A DNA stretch of 36,423 nucleotides from Gaiellasilicea sp035575835. Its GTDB lineage: Bacteria; Actinomycetota; Thermoleophilia; Gaiellales; Gaiellaceae. A model generated the notes under the pieces. The model saw nothing but the letters and a program-made list of their open reading frames with translations, was not told the origin of the DNA and searched no databases. The DNA is taken from contig DATLXM010000167.1 in the NCBI GenBank assembly GCA_035575835.1, forward strand, positions 1 through 36,423. Direction: 5' to 3'. Made by a program: the position numbers and the translations under genes. Numbering within the stretch: the stretch's first letter is position 1; each line of letters begins with the position of its first letter. Positions 15,308-23,749 of the stretch are shown here, piece by piece.

Positions 15308-16275
15308 CGAAGGTCGGCCAGGCCGGGCTCGGCTACTGGGGCAAGAACCTCGTCCGCAACTTCGACGAGCTGGCCGAGCTCAGCTGGCTCTGCGACGCTT
15401 CCGACGAGCTCCGGGCCCAGTTCGGCGCGCGCTACCCGCAGGCTCGGGTCACCGGCGATTTCGCGGAGATGCTGGCCGACCCGGAACTCGAGGCGGTGGT
15501 GATCGCGACTCCCGTTCCGACCCACTACGCGCTTGCCAAGCAGGCGCTCGAGGCGGGCAAGCACGTGTTCGTCGAGAAGCCGCCGGCGATGAGGGGCGCG
15601 GAGATGGAAGAGCTCGTCTCGCTCGCCGAGGCGTCGAACCTCGTCCTCATGCCCGGTCACCTTCTGCTCTACCACCCCGGCGTGCGGAAGCTGAAGGAGC
15701 TCGTGGACACGGGCGACCTCGGCGACATCCTGTGCGTCTACTCGAACCGGCAGAACCTCGGGATCATCCGCAAGGACGAGAACGCGCTCTGGTCGCTCGG
15801 CGTCCATGACCTCTCGGTCATCCTCTACCTCGTCGGCGAGGAGCCGGAGGAGGCGATCGCACACGGGAACGCGTTCCTCAACCCGGGGGTCGAGGACGTC
15901 GTCTTCTGCTACCTGCGCTTCCCTTCGGGGAAGATCGCGCACATGCACCTCTCCTGGCTCGACCCGCACAAGATGCGCAAGCTGACCGTGGTCGGGAACG
16001 AGAAGATGGCCGTCTTCGACGACATGGAGCTGGAGCGGAAGGTGACGATCTACGAGAAGGCGCCCTGGGAGCCCGCGGGCACCTACGGCGAGTGGCGGAC
16101 GCGGACCGGCGACATCCACAGCCCGAAGATCGCGAACGACGAGCCGCTACGGCTCGAGTGCACCCACTTCCTCGAGCTCGTCGCGAACGGCCCGAACGGG
16201 CACGCCGAGGCGAAGGACGGACTCAGCGTCGTCCGGGCGCTGGATCGCCTGACCGAAAGCCTGCGTGGCGGCTGA
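15304..16275 (+). CDS. Gfo/Idh/MocA-family sugar oxidoreductase (WbpB-like)
   Basis: A 323-residue NAD(P)-dependent oxidoreductase: N-terminal Rossmann domain with GLGYWGKNLVRNF (8-20), the family EKP motif in VFVEKPPAM at about 96-101, and a C-terminal beta-sheet domain containing a GVHDLSVILYL helix. In Wbp-type pathways the WbpB/WlbA enzyme oxidises C3 of UDP-GlcNAc-uronate before transamination. The same job is likely here given the dehydrogenase upstream and acyltransferase downstream, but substrate specificity cannot be read from sequence. The GTG start overlaps the previous stop and the 3' end overlaps the next gene by 11 nt. Confidence 0.88.
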   Translation: MTKVGQAGLGYWGKNLVRNFDELAELSWLCDASDELRAQFGARYPQARVTGDFAEMLADPELEAVVIATPVPTHYALAKQALEAGKHVFVEKPPAMRGAEMEELVSLAEASNLVLMPGHLLLYHPGVRKLKELVDTGDLGDILCVYSNRQNLGIIRKDENALWSLGVHDLSVILYLVGEEPEEAIAHGNAFLNPGVEDVVFCYLRFPSGKIAHMHLSWLDPHKMRKLTVVGNEKMAVFDDMELERKVTIYEKAPWEPAGTYGEWRTRTGDIHSPKIANDEPLRLECTHFLELVANGPNGHAEAKDGLSVVRALDRLTESLRGG

Positions 16276-16915
16276 GATCCATCCGACCGCGACGGTCTAC
16301 CCGGGCACGGTGCTCGGGGAGGGCGTCAAGGTGCTCGAGAACGCGGTCGTCGGCAAGCAGCCGACGCTCTCGCCGCGCTCGACCGCGAAGCGCGACCCCC
16401 TCCCGCCCGCCGAGCTCGGCGACGGCACGATCGTCTCCACCGGCGCGATCGTCTTTGCGGGAACGACGGTCGGGGCGCGGGTGATCCTGGGCGACCAATC
16501 GTGCATCCGCGAGCGCGTCACGATCGGCGACGACGTCGTCGTCGGGCGCGGATCGCTCGTCGAGAACGACACCACGATCGGGGCGCTGACGAAGATCCAG
16601 GCGGAGGCGTACATCACGGCCTACTCGACGCTCGAAGACAACGTCTTCATCGCGCCGTGCGTCGTCACGACGAACGACAACTGGATGGGCCGGACCGAGG
16701 CGCGGTTCGGGAACATCAAGGGGCCGACGATCCGGCGCGGGGCCCGGATCGGAGGCGGCGCGATCCTCTGTCCGGCGGTCGAGATCGGCGAGGAGGCGTT
16801 CGTCGGCGCCGGCGCGGTCGTCACGAAGGACGTTCCGGCGCGGAAGCTCGTGGTCGGGAATCCGGCGCGGGTGCTTCGCGATGTTCCTGACGAGGAGCTG
16901 CTCGAGAACCAGTAG
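16265..16915 (+). CDS. Left-handed beta-helix acyltransferase (WbpD-like)
   Basis: A 216-residue protein made of hexapeptide repeats ([LIV]-G-x-x-x-x), for example VLGEGVKVLENAVVG, TIGDDVVVGRGSLVEN and EIGEEAFVGAGAVVTKDVPA. This is the trimeric beta-helix fold of sugar O/N-acetyltransferases. The segment KIQAEAYITAYSTLEDNVF followed by TTNDN resembles WbpD/WlbB enzymes that N-acetylate the 3-amino group of UDP-GlcNAc3NA. An insert near 36-55 (SPRSTAKRDPLPPAELG) is unusual. GTG start inside the preceding gene; last gene of the cluster, ending 6 nt from the convergent subtilase stop. Confidence 0.9.
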   Translation: MAAEIHPTATVYPGTVLGEGVKVLENAVVGKQPTLSPRSTAKRDPLPPAELGDGTIVSTGAIVFAGTTVGARVILGDQSCIRERVTIGDDVVVGRGSLVENDTTIGALTKIQAEAYITAYSTLEDNVFIAPCVVTTNDNWMGRTEARFGNIKGPTIRRGARIGGGAILCPAVEIGEEAFVGAGAVVTKDVPARKLVVGNPARVLRDVPDEELLENQ

Positions 16916-16921
16916 GCCCGG

Positions 16922-18370
16922 TCAGGCCTTGACGATCGCGAACTTGTAGCGTCCCGCGCCGCGCGAGCCGAGCTTCACCTGGACGTAGTACGTCCCCTTC
17001 GCGCGCGCTCGGTACTGCAGGTATTCCCGCGGGCCGGGGCGGGTGGACTGCGCGACGACTTTGCCGAGCGAGCCGAGGTCGTCGACGCTCTTCCCGCCCG
17101 GGCCCCAGAGGATCAGGTTCGTGTCGGTGCCGGCCGGGCCGCGCACGCTGAGAAACACGGGCTGGTTGCGGCGGAGCCGGATTGCGTAGACGTCGTTATG
17201 GTCGTCCCAGAAGTCGAGCGTCGCCTCGAAGCGCTGAATCTCGCCCCAGACGGGAGCCGCCCGTCCACCGAGATCGTCGTTCGGCTCACGGGCATCAGCG
17301 GGCGGAAGCGTCCCCGCGTCCAGCGCGCGTAGCGCCGCGGTCACGTCGAGCCGGCCCCAGCCGGTGAGAGCGTCGCGCCGGAGCGCGCACGCGCGGCAGC
17401 CCGTCCCCGCGTTCACGTCGACCGCGGTTCCGGTCAGGAGCGCGGTCACCTGCTCCGGGCGGAGCTTCGGCCGGGAAGCGATCAGGACTGCGGCGGCCGC
17501 GCTCACCTGCGGCGCGGCGAACGAGGTGCCTTCCGCGTCCCGGAAATCCTCCGGGCCGCAAGGGGAGTAGCCCTGCTCGGCACACTTCTCGAAGGGCGCC
17601 GTGAGCGCCCGCGGGAGCGTCGAGACGATCGCCTGTCCGGGAGCCGCGAGGTCGTTGTAGATCTTGTCGCGGTTCGAGAACGTGGGCGACGACCCGTTGC
17701 GCGCCAGCGCGCTCACGCCGAGCACGTGCGGGAGGGCGGCCGGATAGCTCGCGAACGGCCACGGCTCGGTCGGGGCGGCGTCGCTGTTGCCGACCGCGGC
17801 GACGACCACGACGCCGCGCCGATGGGCATAGTCGAGCGCCGCCTCCTCGAGCCGCGAGAACGTGTCCCGCTCCCGGTCGTGTGGATCTCTGATCCCGCCG
17901 AGGCTCATGTTGATCACGCGCGCGCCCTCGTCGACCGCCCAGCGGATCGCGCGGGCCTCGGCGGCGACGTCGATCGAGCCGTCCTCCTTGACCACCTTCG
18001 CGATCAGGAGCTCGGCCGAGGGCGCCATCCCCGCGATCCCCTCCGCATTCCCCACGGACGCGGCGATGAGACCGGCGACGAACGTGCCGTGACCGGCGGA
18101 GTCCTCGCGAGCCGAGCCGCCGACGAAGCTCCGCGCGTCCAGGATCCTGTCCTTCAGATCGGGATGGGAGCCATCGATTCCGGAGTCGATCACCGCGACG
18201 CGGACGGGCGGGAGCAGCGGGGCCGCGGCCCAGAAGCCGAAGGCGCGGTTCGCCTCGAGGTGCCACTGCTTCGCCGCGAGCGGGTCGTTCGGCTCGTACG
18301 CGGCCGCCCCCGCCTCCGGCAGCGCGAAGGCGGCCACGAGCACGGCGATCAAGGCTCGGCGGGTGCTCAC
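16922..18370 (-). CDS. Secreted subtilisin-like serine protease (S8)
   Basis: A 482-residue exported protease. The signal peptide (RRALIAVLVAAFALPEAGAA) ends near residue 24. The catalytic triad is complete: D62 (VIDSGIDGSHPDL), H94 (GHGTFVAG) and S283 (GTSFAAPQVSAA), with oxyanion N195 (AAVGNS). A C-terminal domain of about 120 residues (EPNDDLGG... to YYVQVKLGSRGAGRYKFAIVKA) looks like a pre-peptidase-type beta domain. No long inhibitory propeptide lies between signal and catalytic domain; the short YEPNDPLAAKQWHL segment resembles that of fervidolysin-like enzymes. The GTG start overlaps the SpoIID stop (GTGA), so the two are translated together. Confidence 0.93.
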   Translation of the reverse strand: MSTRRALIAVLVAAFALPEAGAAAYEPNDPLAAKQWHLEANRAFGFWAAAPLLPPVRVAVIDSGIDGSHPDLKDRILDARSFVGGSAREDSAGHGTFVAGLIAASVGNAEGIAGMAPSAELLIAKVVKEDGSIDVAAEARAIRWAVDEGARVINMSLGGIRDPHDRERDTFSRLEEAALDYAHRRGVVVVAAVGNSDAAPTEPWPFASYPAALPHVLGVSALARNGSSPTFSNRDKIYNDLAAPGQAIVSTLPRALTAPFEKCAEQGYSPCGPEDFRDAEGTSFAAPQVSAAAAVLIASRPKLRPEQVTALLTGTAVDVNAGTGCRACALRRDALTGWGRLDVTAALRALDAGTLPPADAREPNDDLGGRAAPVWGEIQRFEATLDFWDDHNDVYAIRLRRNQPVFLSVRGPAGTDTNLILWGPGGKSVDDLGSLGKVVAQSTRPGPREYLQYRARAKGTYYVQVKLGSRGAGRYKFAIVKA

Positions 18371-19938
18371 TCGAGCCGGAGCGTTGGGCTCAGTCCCTCT
18401 GCCAGCCCGGCGGCGGGCGCAACCCGGATCCGATAGGTGCCCGGAGCGGGCTCGAGCGGGACGGCGAAGGTTCCGGCCGCGTCGAGGGTGCCCTCGGCCA
18501 CCGTGACCCAGATCTCCCTCTCGAGCACCTGGGCTTCGACCGCCGCCCCCGCCCGAACCGGGAGGACGGAGCCCTGGATCGAGCCGGAGCCTGCCGACGC
18601 CCTGACGAGAGGTGCGAGCGGCACCTTCAAGACCGGCCCGGCGATCGCCCCTGCGGTGAGCCGGAAGGTGCCGGGGGCCTGGAGCTTGACCTTCGCCGTC
18701 AGGGCCGGAAGGGGCTTCCAGACGCCGCCGACGAGCTGGGCGAGGACGGCGCCCTTCACGCCGGTCGCCGTCCCTGTCACCGTCAGCGGCCGGTCGTAGA
18801 TGGCCGGGCCGCCGGGACGGGAGAGCGAGAGTGAGGAGAGGGCGGTGACCCACGTCGAGCGGAGGCCGAGCGCGCTGCGGAGCGCTCCCGCCGTGATCGT
18901 CTTCGACCCTGCGGGGGTGGTGACCGTCGCGGTGCGGACACGGCCCGAGGTGGACTTCACGAGCTTCACGGCGAGCACTGGGCCACCGAGCTGAAGGCTC
19001 TTGCGGATCGTCGCGTCGGTGACCGGGGTGGGGCCCCAGCGGTTCAGGCTGGAGAGAGAGCTGTGGGGATCGTCGACGGGGACGAGGTACGGCACCGTCG
19101 TCCCGAAGGCCTCTGCCGCCGAGACGGTGCGGCCGCCCGAGGTGGAGTGGAAGAGGGTGTTCGCGATCTTGCCCGCGTAGAGCACGACCTGGCCGGCGGT
19201 CGCCTGGATCGCCGAGGTCGCCCGCGCGTCCTCTCCCGCGATGCCTCCGTAGACCTGACTGCGGACGTCGGCGTAGAGGTCGTAGGGCTTCCCCCCGACC
19301 CGGTGGGCGAGGGCGTAAGAGCGGGCTGCGACGGCCTGCGCCTTCAACGCCTCCGCGTGCCAGGCAGCGGGCATCTCACGCGGAACGACGCCGGCGAGGT
19401 AGTCCTCGAGCCCGACGACGTTGATCACGTTCAGCTTCTTCGCGGCGACGGCGACCTCGAGCTGGCCGCGGTACGGGGTGCCTGCCTCGAGTGGCGCCTT
19501 GCCGGGCAGAAAGACGATCGGGCCTGCAAGCGCAGTTGGCGCTCCGTTCAGGATCAGCTCGAGCTTCGGGCCGAGCGCGACAGCCCCGGCGGGGAGCGCG
19601 TAGGTCTTGCCGAAGACGTCGCGGACGCGGAATGCCGCCTTCGAGGAGACCGTCACGGTCGGGTTCGCCTCGGCGAGGAGCACGCGGACGCGCGCGACCG
19701 GAGCCGGGCCGAGCGTCGTCCCGGCATAGAAGTGGGCGAGGATCTCGTCGTAGCTGCGCCCCTCGTTCGCGAACCCGAGCGCCCCGTACTGGCTCATCCC
19801 GACCCCGTGACCCCAACCCCGGCCGCTGACGAGGAAGGTCGTCGCGGTCACCGGCTGCGTGGCCGCGCGGGAGCCTGCGTCCACCGAAGCGGTGAGCACG
19901 AGGGCGAGCAGGATGAGAGCGATGAGCGTTCTGCGCAT
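18367..19938 (-). CDS. SpoIID/LytB-domain secreted cell-wall protein
   Basis: A 523-residue exported protein, signal peptide at about 1-22. The motif GRGWGHGVGMSQYGA (39-52) is at the N-terminus, as in actinobacterial SpoIID proteins; in Bacillus SpoIID it is near the C-terminus. The core catalytic stretch is GLEDYLAGVVPREMPAAWH with the expected catalytic Glu at E188, followed by LKAQAVAARSYAL and FHSTSGGRT. SpoIID enzymes are peptidoglycan lytic transglycosylases acting on denuded glycan. The C-terminal 200 residues are beta-rich, perhaps carbohydrate-binding. It is the first gene of a two-gene operon with the subtilase. A 10-bp palindrome CTCAATTGAG (19951-19960) lies 12 nt upstream of the ATG. 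Confidence 0.9.
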   Translation of the reverse strand: MRRTLIALILLALVLTASVDAGSRAATQPVTATTFLVSGRGWGHGVGMSQYGALGFANEGRSYDEILAHFYAGTTLGPAPVARVRVLLAEANPTVTVSSKAAFRVRDVFGKTYALPAGAVALGPKLELILNGAPTALAGPIVFLPGKAPLEAGTPYRGQLEVAVAAKKLNVINVVGLEDYLAGVVPREMPAAWHAEALKAQAVAARSYALAHRVGGKPYDLYADVRSQVYGGIAGEDARATSAIQATAGQVVLYAGKIANTLFHSTSGGRTVSAAEAFGTTVPYLVPVDDPHSSLSSLNRWGPTPVTDATIRKSLQLGGPVLAVKLVKSTSGRVRTATVTTPAGSKTITAGALRSALGLRSTWVTALSSLSLSRPGGPAIYDRPLTVTGTATGVKGAVLAQLVGGVWKPLPALTAKVKLQAPGTFRLTAGAIAGPVLKVPLAPLVRASAGSGSIQGSVLPVRAGAAVEAQVLEREIWVTVAEGTLDAAGTFAVPLEPAPGTYRIRVAPAAGLAEGLSPTLRLE

Positions 19939-19950
19939 GTGCGGGACCCT

Positions 19951-19960
19951 CTCAATTGAG
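19951..19960. promoter_or_regulatory. Palindrome between divergent SpoIID and Ser/Thr kinase genes
   Basis: CTCAATTGAG is a perfect 10-bp palindrome in the 109-nt divergent spacer, close to the SpoIID start. It is A+T-richer than its surroundings. An operator is possible; nothing else supports it. Confidence 0.25.
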
Positions 19961-20047
19961 GCTAGCGGAGAGTTCCGGCGTTTCCGACGTCTTTACCGAA
20001 CCTTCAAGACCGGTTTTCCCCCTTTGCACTGCGGGCACCCACCGAAC

Positions 20048-21484
20048 GTGACGACGATCCTTCCCGAGCGCTACCACGACCCCGAACGGATCGCCCGCGG
20101 GGGCATGGGCGAGATCTACCGCGCCCAGGACGGCGTGCTCAGCCGAACCGTCGCGATCAAGGTGCTCGCCGAGCGGTTCTCCGACGAGGAGGGAACCAGG
20201 AGACGGTTCACGCGCGAGGCGCTCGCCGCCGCCCGACTCTCGAACGCCCCGAGCACGGTCACGATCTTCGACGTCGGCGAGCACGAGGGACGGCCCTACA
20301 TCGTGATGGAGTATCTGGCAGGCGGATCGCTCGCCGACCGGATCGACGGCGAGGGCGCTCAAGCGCCGGGTCGCGCGGTCGCGTGGCTGCGACAGACAGC
20401 GGCCGCGCTCGACGCGGCCCACGGCCACGGGATCGTGCACCGGGACGTGAAGCCGGCGAATCTGCTCCTCGACGACGACGGCTGCGTCCACGTCGCCGAC
20501 TTCGGGATCGCGAGCGCGGTCGGGCTCGACTCGTTCACAGCGGCCGGAACCGTCCTCGGTACCGCCGGCTACCTCGCTCCCGAACAGGCCCGAGGTGAGC
20601 GCACGACACCCGCGACCGACCGCTACGCCCTCGCGGTCGTCGCCTACGAGCTCCTGACGGGGAGGCGGCCGTTTGCGATGGAGTCCCCGACGGCGGAGGC
20701 CGCCGCCCACGTGCACAGCGAGATCCCGCGGGCGACCTCGCAGAACCCGGAACTCCCGCTCGAGATCGACGCCGTCTTCGCGCAGGGGCTGGCCAAGGAG
20801 CCCGAGCAGCGCTTCAGCTCGTGCGCCGACCTCGTCTACGCGCTCCGCGCCGCCCTCGATACGGCCGCCGGGCGGACGACGGTCGGCGTGATTCCCGCGG
20901 TCGCGCCCCGGCGCTCGCCGAGCCGAAGCCGCATCCCAGCGATCGCCGCTGCTGCCGTCGCGCTCGCCCTCGGCGGGGTCGCGGTCGCCGCGGCGCTCGT
21001 AGGCGACGACGACGAGAAGTCGGCCGCGACGAGCGGCCCGCCCGCCGCGAAGACGGTGAAGCAGACCGTGAGGCTCCCAGGGACGACGGTGGTGGAGACG
21101 GTCGTGACGACAGCGCCCCAGCCCGAGCCCGAGCCCGAACCTGAGCCGATCACGACGGCGACGACCGCGCCGGTGACGCCTCCGCCCGCGACGACGGCGC
21201 CGCCCGCCTCGTCCGGTGGCCCCTCTTCACTGAACGACCAGGGCTTCGCGTTGATGCGGGCCGGTGACTACAGCAACGCCCTGCCGCTCCTCGAACAGTC
21301 CGTGGCCGGGCTCTCCGGCTCGGGAAGCACGACCGAGGCCTACGCGAGCTACAACCTCGCGTTCACGCGGCTCTCACTCGGCCGCTGTGACGGGGTGATC
21401 GACCTGCTCGACCGCTCCGAGTCGATCCAGGGCCAGCGGAGAGAGATCGACCGTCTCCGCAAGAGCGCCGAGAAGGACTGCTAG
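20048..21484 (+). CDS. Transmembrane Ser/Thr protein kinase with extracytoplasmic TPR-like domain
   Basis: A 478-residue Hanks-type kinase. Catalytic elements: glycine loop ARGGMGEIYRA (17-26), K38 (AIKVL), HRDVKPANLL (131-140), DFG (151-153) and APEQ (177-180). The kinase domain ends near 275; a transmembrane helix follows at about 297-318. Then comes a Thr/Pro/Glu-rich linker with an (EP)n stretch encoded by a GCCCGA hexamer repeat (21121-21147). The C-terminal 85 residues (SLNDQGFALMRAGDYSNALPLLEQ...) look like TPR helices. No PASTA repeats are present, so it differs from PknB. GTG 20048 is used because the kinase fold begins at once; no Shine-Dalgarno is seen. Stop codons overlap the convergent rmlB. 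Confidence 0.88.
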   Translation: MTTILPERYHDPERIARGGMGEIYRAQDGVLSRTVAIKVLAERFSDEEGTRRRFTREALAAARLSNAPSTVTIFDVGEHEGRPYIVMEYLAGGSLADRIDGEGAQAPGRAVAWLRQTAAALDAAHGHGIVHRDVKPANLLLDDDGCVHVADFGIASAVGLDSFTAAGTVLGTAGYLAPEQARGERTTPATDRYALAVVAYELLTGRRPFAMESPTAEAAAHVHSEIPRATSQNPELPLEIDAVFAQGLAKEPEQRFSSCADLVYALRAALDTAAGRTTVGVIPAVAPRRSPSRSRIPAIAAAAVALALGGVAVAAALVGDDDEKSAATSGPPAAKTVKQTVRLPGTTVVETVVTTAPQPEPEPEPEPITTATTAPVTPPPATTAPPASSGGPSSLNDQGFALMRAGDYSNALPLLEQSVAGLSGSGSTTEAYASYNLAFTRLSLGRCDGVIDLLDRSESIQGQRREIDRLRKSAEKDC

Positions 21485-22479
21485 GCCGTCGAGCCGGCGA
21501 GCCTGGACGCGTACTGCTTCTCGTAGTACTCCCGGAACGACCCCGACTTGATCGGCTCCCACCACGAGCGGTGCTCCCGGTACCAGGCAACCGTCGCCTC
21601 GAGCCCGCGCTCCAGCCCCGTAGCAGGCGTCCAGCCGAGTCCGCGCAGTTTCGTGTCGTCGATGGCGTAGCGGCGGTCGTGCCCAGCCCGGTCCTCGACG
21701 TGCCGGACGAGCGACTCGCCCGCGCCGGTGAGCCGGAGGAAGTGGGCGACCATGGTCAGGTTCTCCTGCTCCTCGCCGCCGACATTGTACGCCTCGCCGG
21801 GGCTCCCCTCGCGGAGGACGAGCTCGATCGCCGCGCAGTGATCCTCGACGAAGAGCCACTCGCGCCGCTGGCGGCCGTCGCCGTAGACGGGCACCGGCTC
21901 GCCGTCGAGCAGGTTCGTGACGAAGAGCGGCAGGAACTTCTCCGGGTACTGTTTTGGCCCGTAGGTGTTTGCCCCGTGCGTCCGCAACGCGTCGATCCCG
22001 TACGTGCGCACGTAGGCGGGAACGAGCAGGTCGCCGCCGGCCTTGGCCGCGCTGTAGGGGCTCGACGGACGCAGCTGATCCTCCTCGGTGCGGGCGGACT
22101 CGTCGAGCCCGACGTCGCCGTAGACCTCGTCCGTGGAGACCTGAAGCAGGCGCTTGCCGCTCTCGCGGGCCCACTCGAGCAAGACGTGGGGTCCGAGAAC
22201 GTTCGTCCGGATCACGGCCTCCGGCTCGAGGATCGACCGGTCGACGTGCGTCTCGGCGGCGAAGTTGACGACGGCGTCCACGTTCGCCGCCGCCCGCCGG
22301 ACCGCGTCGGCGTCGGCGATGTCCCCCACGTGGAGCTCGTGCTCGACGTCCTCGAGATTGGCGCGATTGCCGCTGTAGGTGAGCTTGTCCAGTACGACGA
22401 CCTCCTCGCCGGCTGCGGCGAGCCGGCGAGCGAAATGGGAGCCGATGAAACCGGCGCCACCGGTGACGAGCACGCGCAT
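21481..22479 (-). CDS. rmlB: dTDP-glucose 4,6-dehydratase
   Basis: Second enzyme of dTDP-L-rhamnose synthesis: it converts dTDP-glucose to dTDP-4-keto-6-deoxyglucose with bound NAD. 332 aa, full length. It has the Rossmann motif GGAGFIGSH (7-15), the TDE triad T116-D117-E118 in STDEVYGD and Y142/K146 in YSAAKAG. YGPKQYPEKFLPL and VYGDGRQRREWLFVEDH mark the substrate region. It is the last gene of the rml operon; its stop overlaps the convergent kinase stop by 4 nt. A TAGGCT hexamer upstream could give it an extra promoter. Confidence 0.96.
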   Translation of the reverse strand: MRVLVTGGAGFIGSHFARRLAAAGEEVVVLDKLTYSGNRANLEDVEHELHVGDIADADAVRRAAANVDAVVNFAAETHVDRSILEPEAVIRTNVLGPHVLLEWARESGKRLLQVSTDEVYGDVGLDESARTEEDQLRPSSPYSAAKAGGDLLVPAYVRTYGIDALRTHGANTYGPKQYPEKFLPLFVTNLLDGEPVPVYGDGRQRREWLFVEDHCAAIELVLREGSPGEAYNVGGEEQENLTMVAHFLRLTGAGESLVRHVEDRAGHDRRYAIDDTKLRGLGWTPATGLERGLEATVAWYREHRSWWEPIKSGSFREYYEKQYASRLAGSTA

Positions 22480-22485
22480 CCTCGA

Positions 22486-22491
22486 AGCCTA
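22486..22491 (-). promoter_or_regulatory. Possible leaderless -10 element for rmlB (TAGGCT)
   Basis: TAGGCT ends 6 nt before the rmlB ATG. It has the same sequence as the hexamers before coxB and the 2-epimerase. Its TAG is also the stop of the SRPBCC gene, which weakens the case. Confidence 0.35.
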
Positions 22492-22959
22492 GTCGGAGAA
22501 CAAGAGCGGCGCCGCGAGCAGTTTCGCCATTCCTCGCGCGCCGTTTCGCATGACGTGATCGTGGCTCCAGTGGAAAACCGGGCGGCCGATCGGGGCGATC
22601 GCGTTCATCCAGGGGATCGTCGTCTCGACGTTCCATTCGTAGGTGACCGCCGTCCCGTCGCCCTCCCAGAGCCGCCAGCGCCCCGTGCCGCGCAGGTTCC
22701 CGTCCGCCTCGCCTTCGATCAGGTGCGGTCGCTCGACCTTCGTCGTCCGAATCCCGAACTCGATGTCGTAGGGGAGAAGGCTCCGCCAGACGTAGCGGTG
22801 GACGGAGCCGATCCCGTCGGCGTCACCGGCGGACGTCTGTTCGGCGACCCTGACGCCCGGCCACCACTCGGGCCAGCGCTCGGTCGCGCGGATCGCCTCC
22901 CAGACGTCGGCGATCGGCGCGTGGAGCGCCCACGTCGTCACGAAGGAGTAGCGCGCCAC
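22489..22959 (-). CDS. SRPBCC (START-like) family protein
   Basis: A 156-residue single-domain protein with the START/polyketide-cyclase pattern: an initial strand YSFVTTWALHAPIADVWEAI with the typical P-x-x-x-V-W start of helix 1, then RWPEWWPGV and a long C-terminal helix ending HVMRNGARGMAKLLAAPL. The fold forms a hydrophobic ligand cavity. No catalytic residue can be named. It sits between rmlD and rmlB in the rhamnose operon, where no such step is known, so it may be a passenger or act on a lipid-linked intermediate. GTG start. Confidence 0.82.
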   Translation of the reverse strand: MARYSFVTTWALHAPIADVWEAIRATERWPEWWPGVRVAEQTSAGDADGIGSVHRYVWRSLLPYDIEFGIRTTKVERPHLIEGEADGNLRGTGRWRLWEGDGTAVTYEWNVETTIPWMNAIAPIGRPVFHWSHDHVMRNGARGMAKLLAAPLLFSD

Positions 22960-22962
22960 CCG

Positions 22963-23739
22963 CTAGCCCAGCCGCTCCAGGCACGAACGCAGTCCCTCAC
23001 GCCAGTGCGGGAGCTCGGGCGCGCCCTTCTCGCTGCGCAGGACCGAGTACGCGGGCCGCTGCGCCTTCGCTCCGAACTCCTCGGTCGTGATCCGGCGGAC
23101 TCGGCAGCCGATCCCCGCCTCGACGAAGATCGCCTCCGCGAACTCGGCCCAGGTGCAATCGCCTCCGGCTGCCAGATGCCAGACGCCCGGGGCCTCGGCG
23201 AGTAGCTCCCTCGTCGCGGACGCGAGATGGCCCACGTAGGTCGGTGAGCCGCGCTGGTCGTCGACGACTGCGACCTCTTCCCGCTCCGAGCCGAGCCGGA
23301 TCATCGTCCGGACGAAGTTGTGACCGGTCGGACCGAAGAGCCACGAGCTGCGGACGACCCATGCTCCCTCGCCCGCGGCCGCCTCGCCGTGCAGCTTCGA
23401 GCGGCCGTAGGCCGACTGCGGGCTGGGGCCGTCGCTCTCGACGTACGCCTCGCGCTTGCGGCCGTCGAAGACGTAGTCGGAGGAGAAGTAGACGAGCGGA
23501 GCACCCAGCTCGGCGACGTTCGCCGTGCCGCCCACGTTCACCGCGGTCGCTCCTTGCGGATCGTCCTCGGCCAAGTCGACGTCCGTCCAAGCCGCGGCGT
23601 GCAGGACGAGCTCGGCCTCGACAAGACCCGCGGGCGGCGGCAGCTCGACGTCCCATTCGGCCCTCGTCAACGCTCGCGCTTCGGAGAACTCCTCGGCGAG
23701 CGCGCGGCCGAGCTGGCCGCCGGCGCCCGTGATCAGCAC
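22963..23739 (-). CDS. rmlD: dTDP-4-dehydrorhamnose reductase
   Basis: Last step of dTDP-L-rhamnose synthesis, NAD(P)H-dependent reduction of the 4-keto group. 258 aa, slightly short. It shows the GAGGQLGRALAEEF cofactor motif at 5-18, VLHAAAWTDVDLAEDDP, YFSSDYVFDGRK, and the active-site pair in SAYGRSKLHGE. The C-terminal WHLAAGGDCTWAEFA matches the family. GTG start at 23739, 27 nt after the rmlC stop; that gap holds a second copy of an 11-bp sequence found at the end of rmlC. Confidence 0.94.
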   Translation of the reverse strand: MLITGAGGQLGRALAEEFSEARALTRAEWDVELPPPAGLVEAELVLHAAAWTDVDLAEDDPQGATAVNVGGTANVAELGAPLVYFSSDYVFDGRKREAYVESDGPSPQSAYGRSKLHGEAAAGEGAWVVRSSWLFGPTGHNFVRTMIRLGSEREEVAVVDDQRGSPTYVGHLASATRELLAEAPGVWHLAAGGDCTWAEFAEAIFVEAGIGCRVRRITTEEFGAKAQRPAYSVLRSEKGAPELPHWREGLRSCLERLG

Positions 23740-23749
23740 GCGGCCCCAC

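Noticed and set aside
16922..18853. 643-residue version of the subtilase
   Set aside because: The first 160 residues lie inside the SpoIID gene and read as low-complexity sequence; GTG 18370 gives a signal peptide and a 4-nt operon overlap.
21121..21147. GCCCGA hexamer repeat as a possible regulatory or CRISPR-like repeat
   Set aside because: It encodes the (EP)n linker of the Ser/Thr kinase and is short and in frame.
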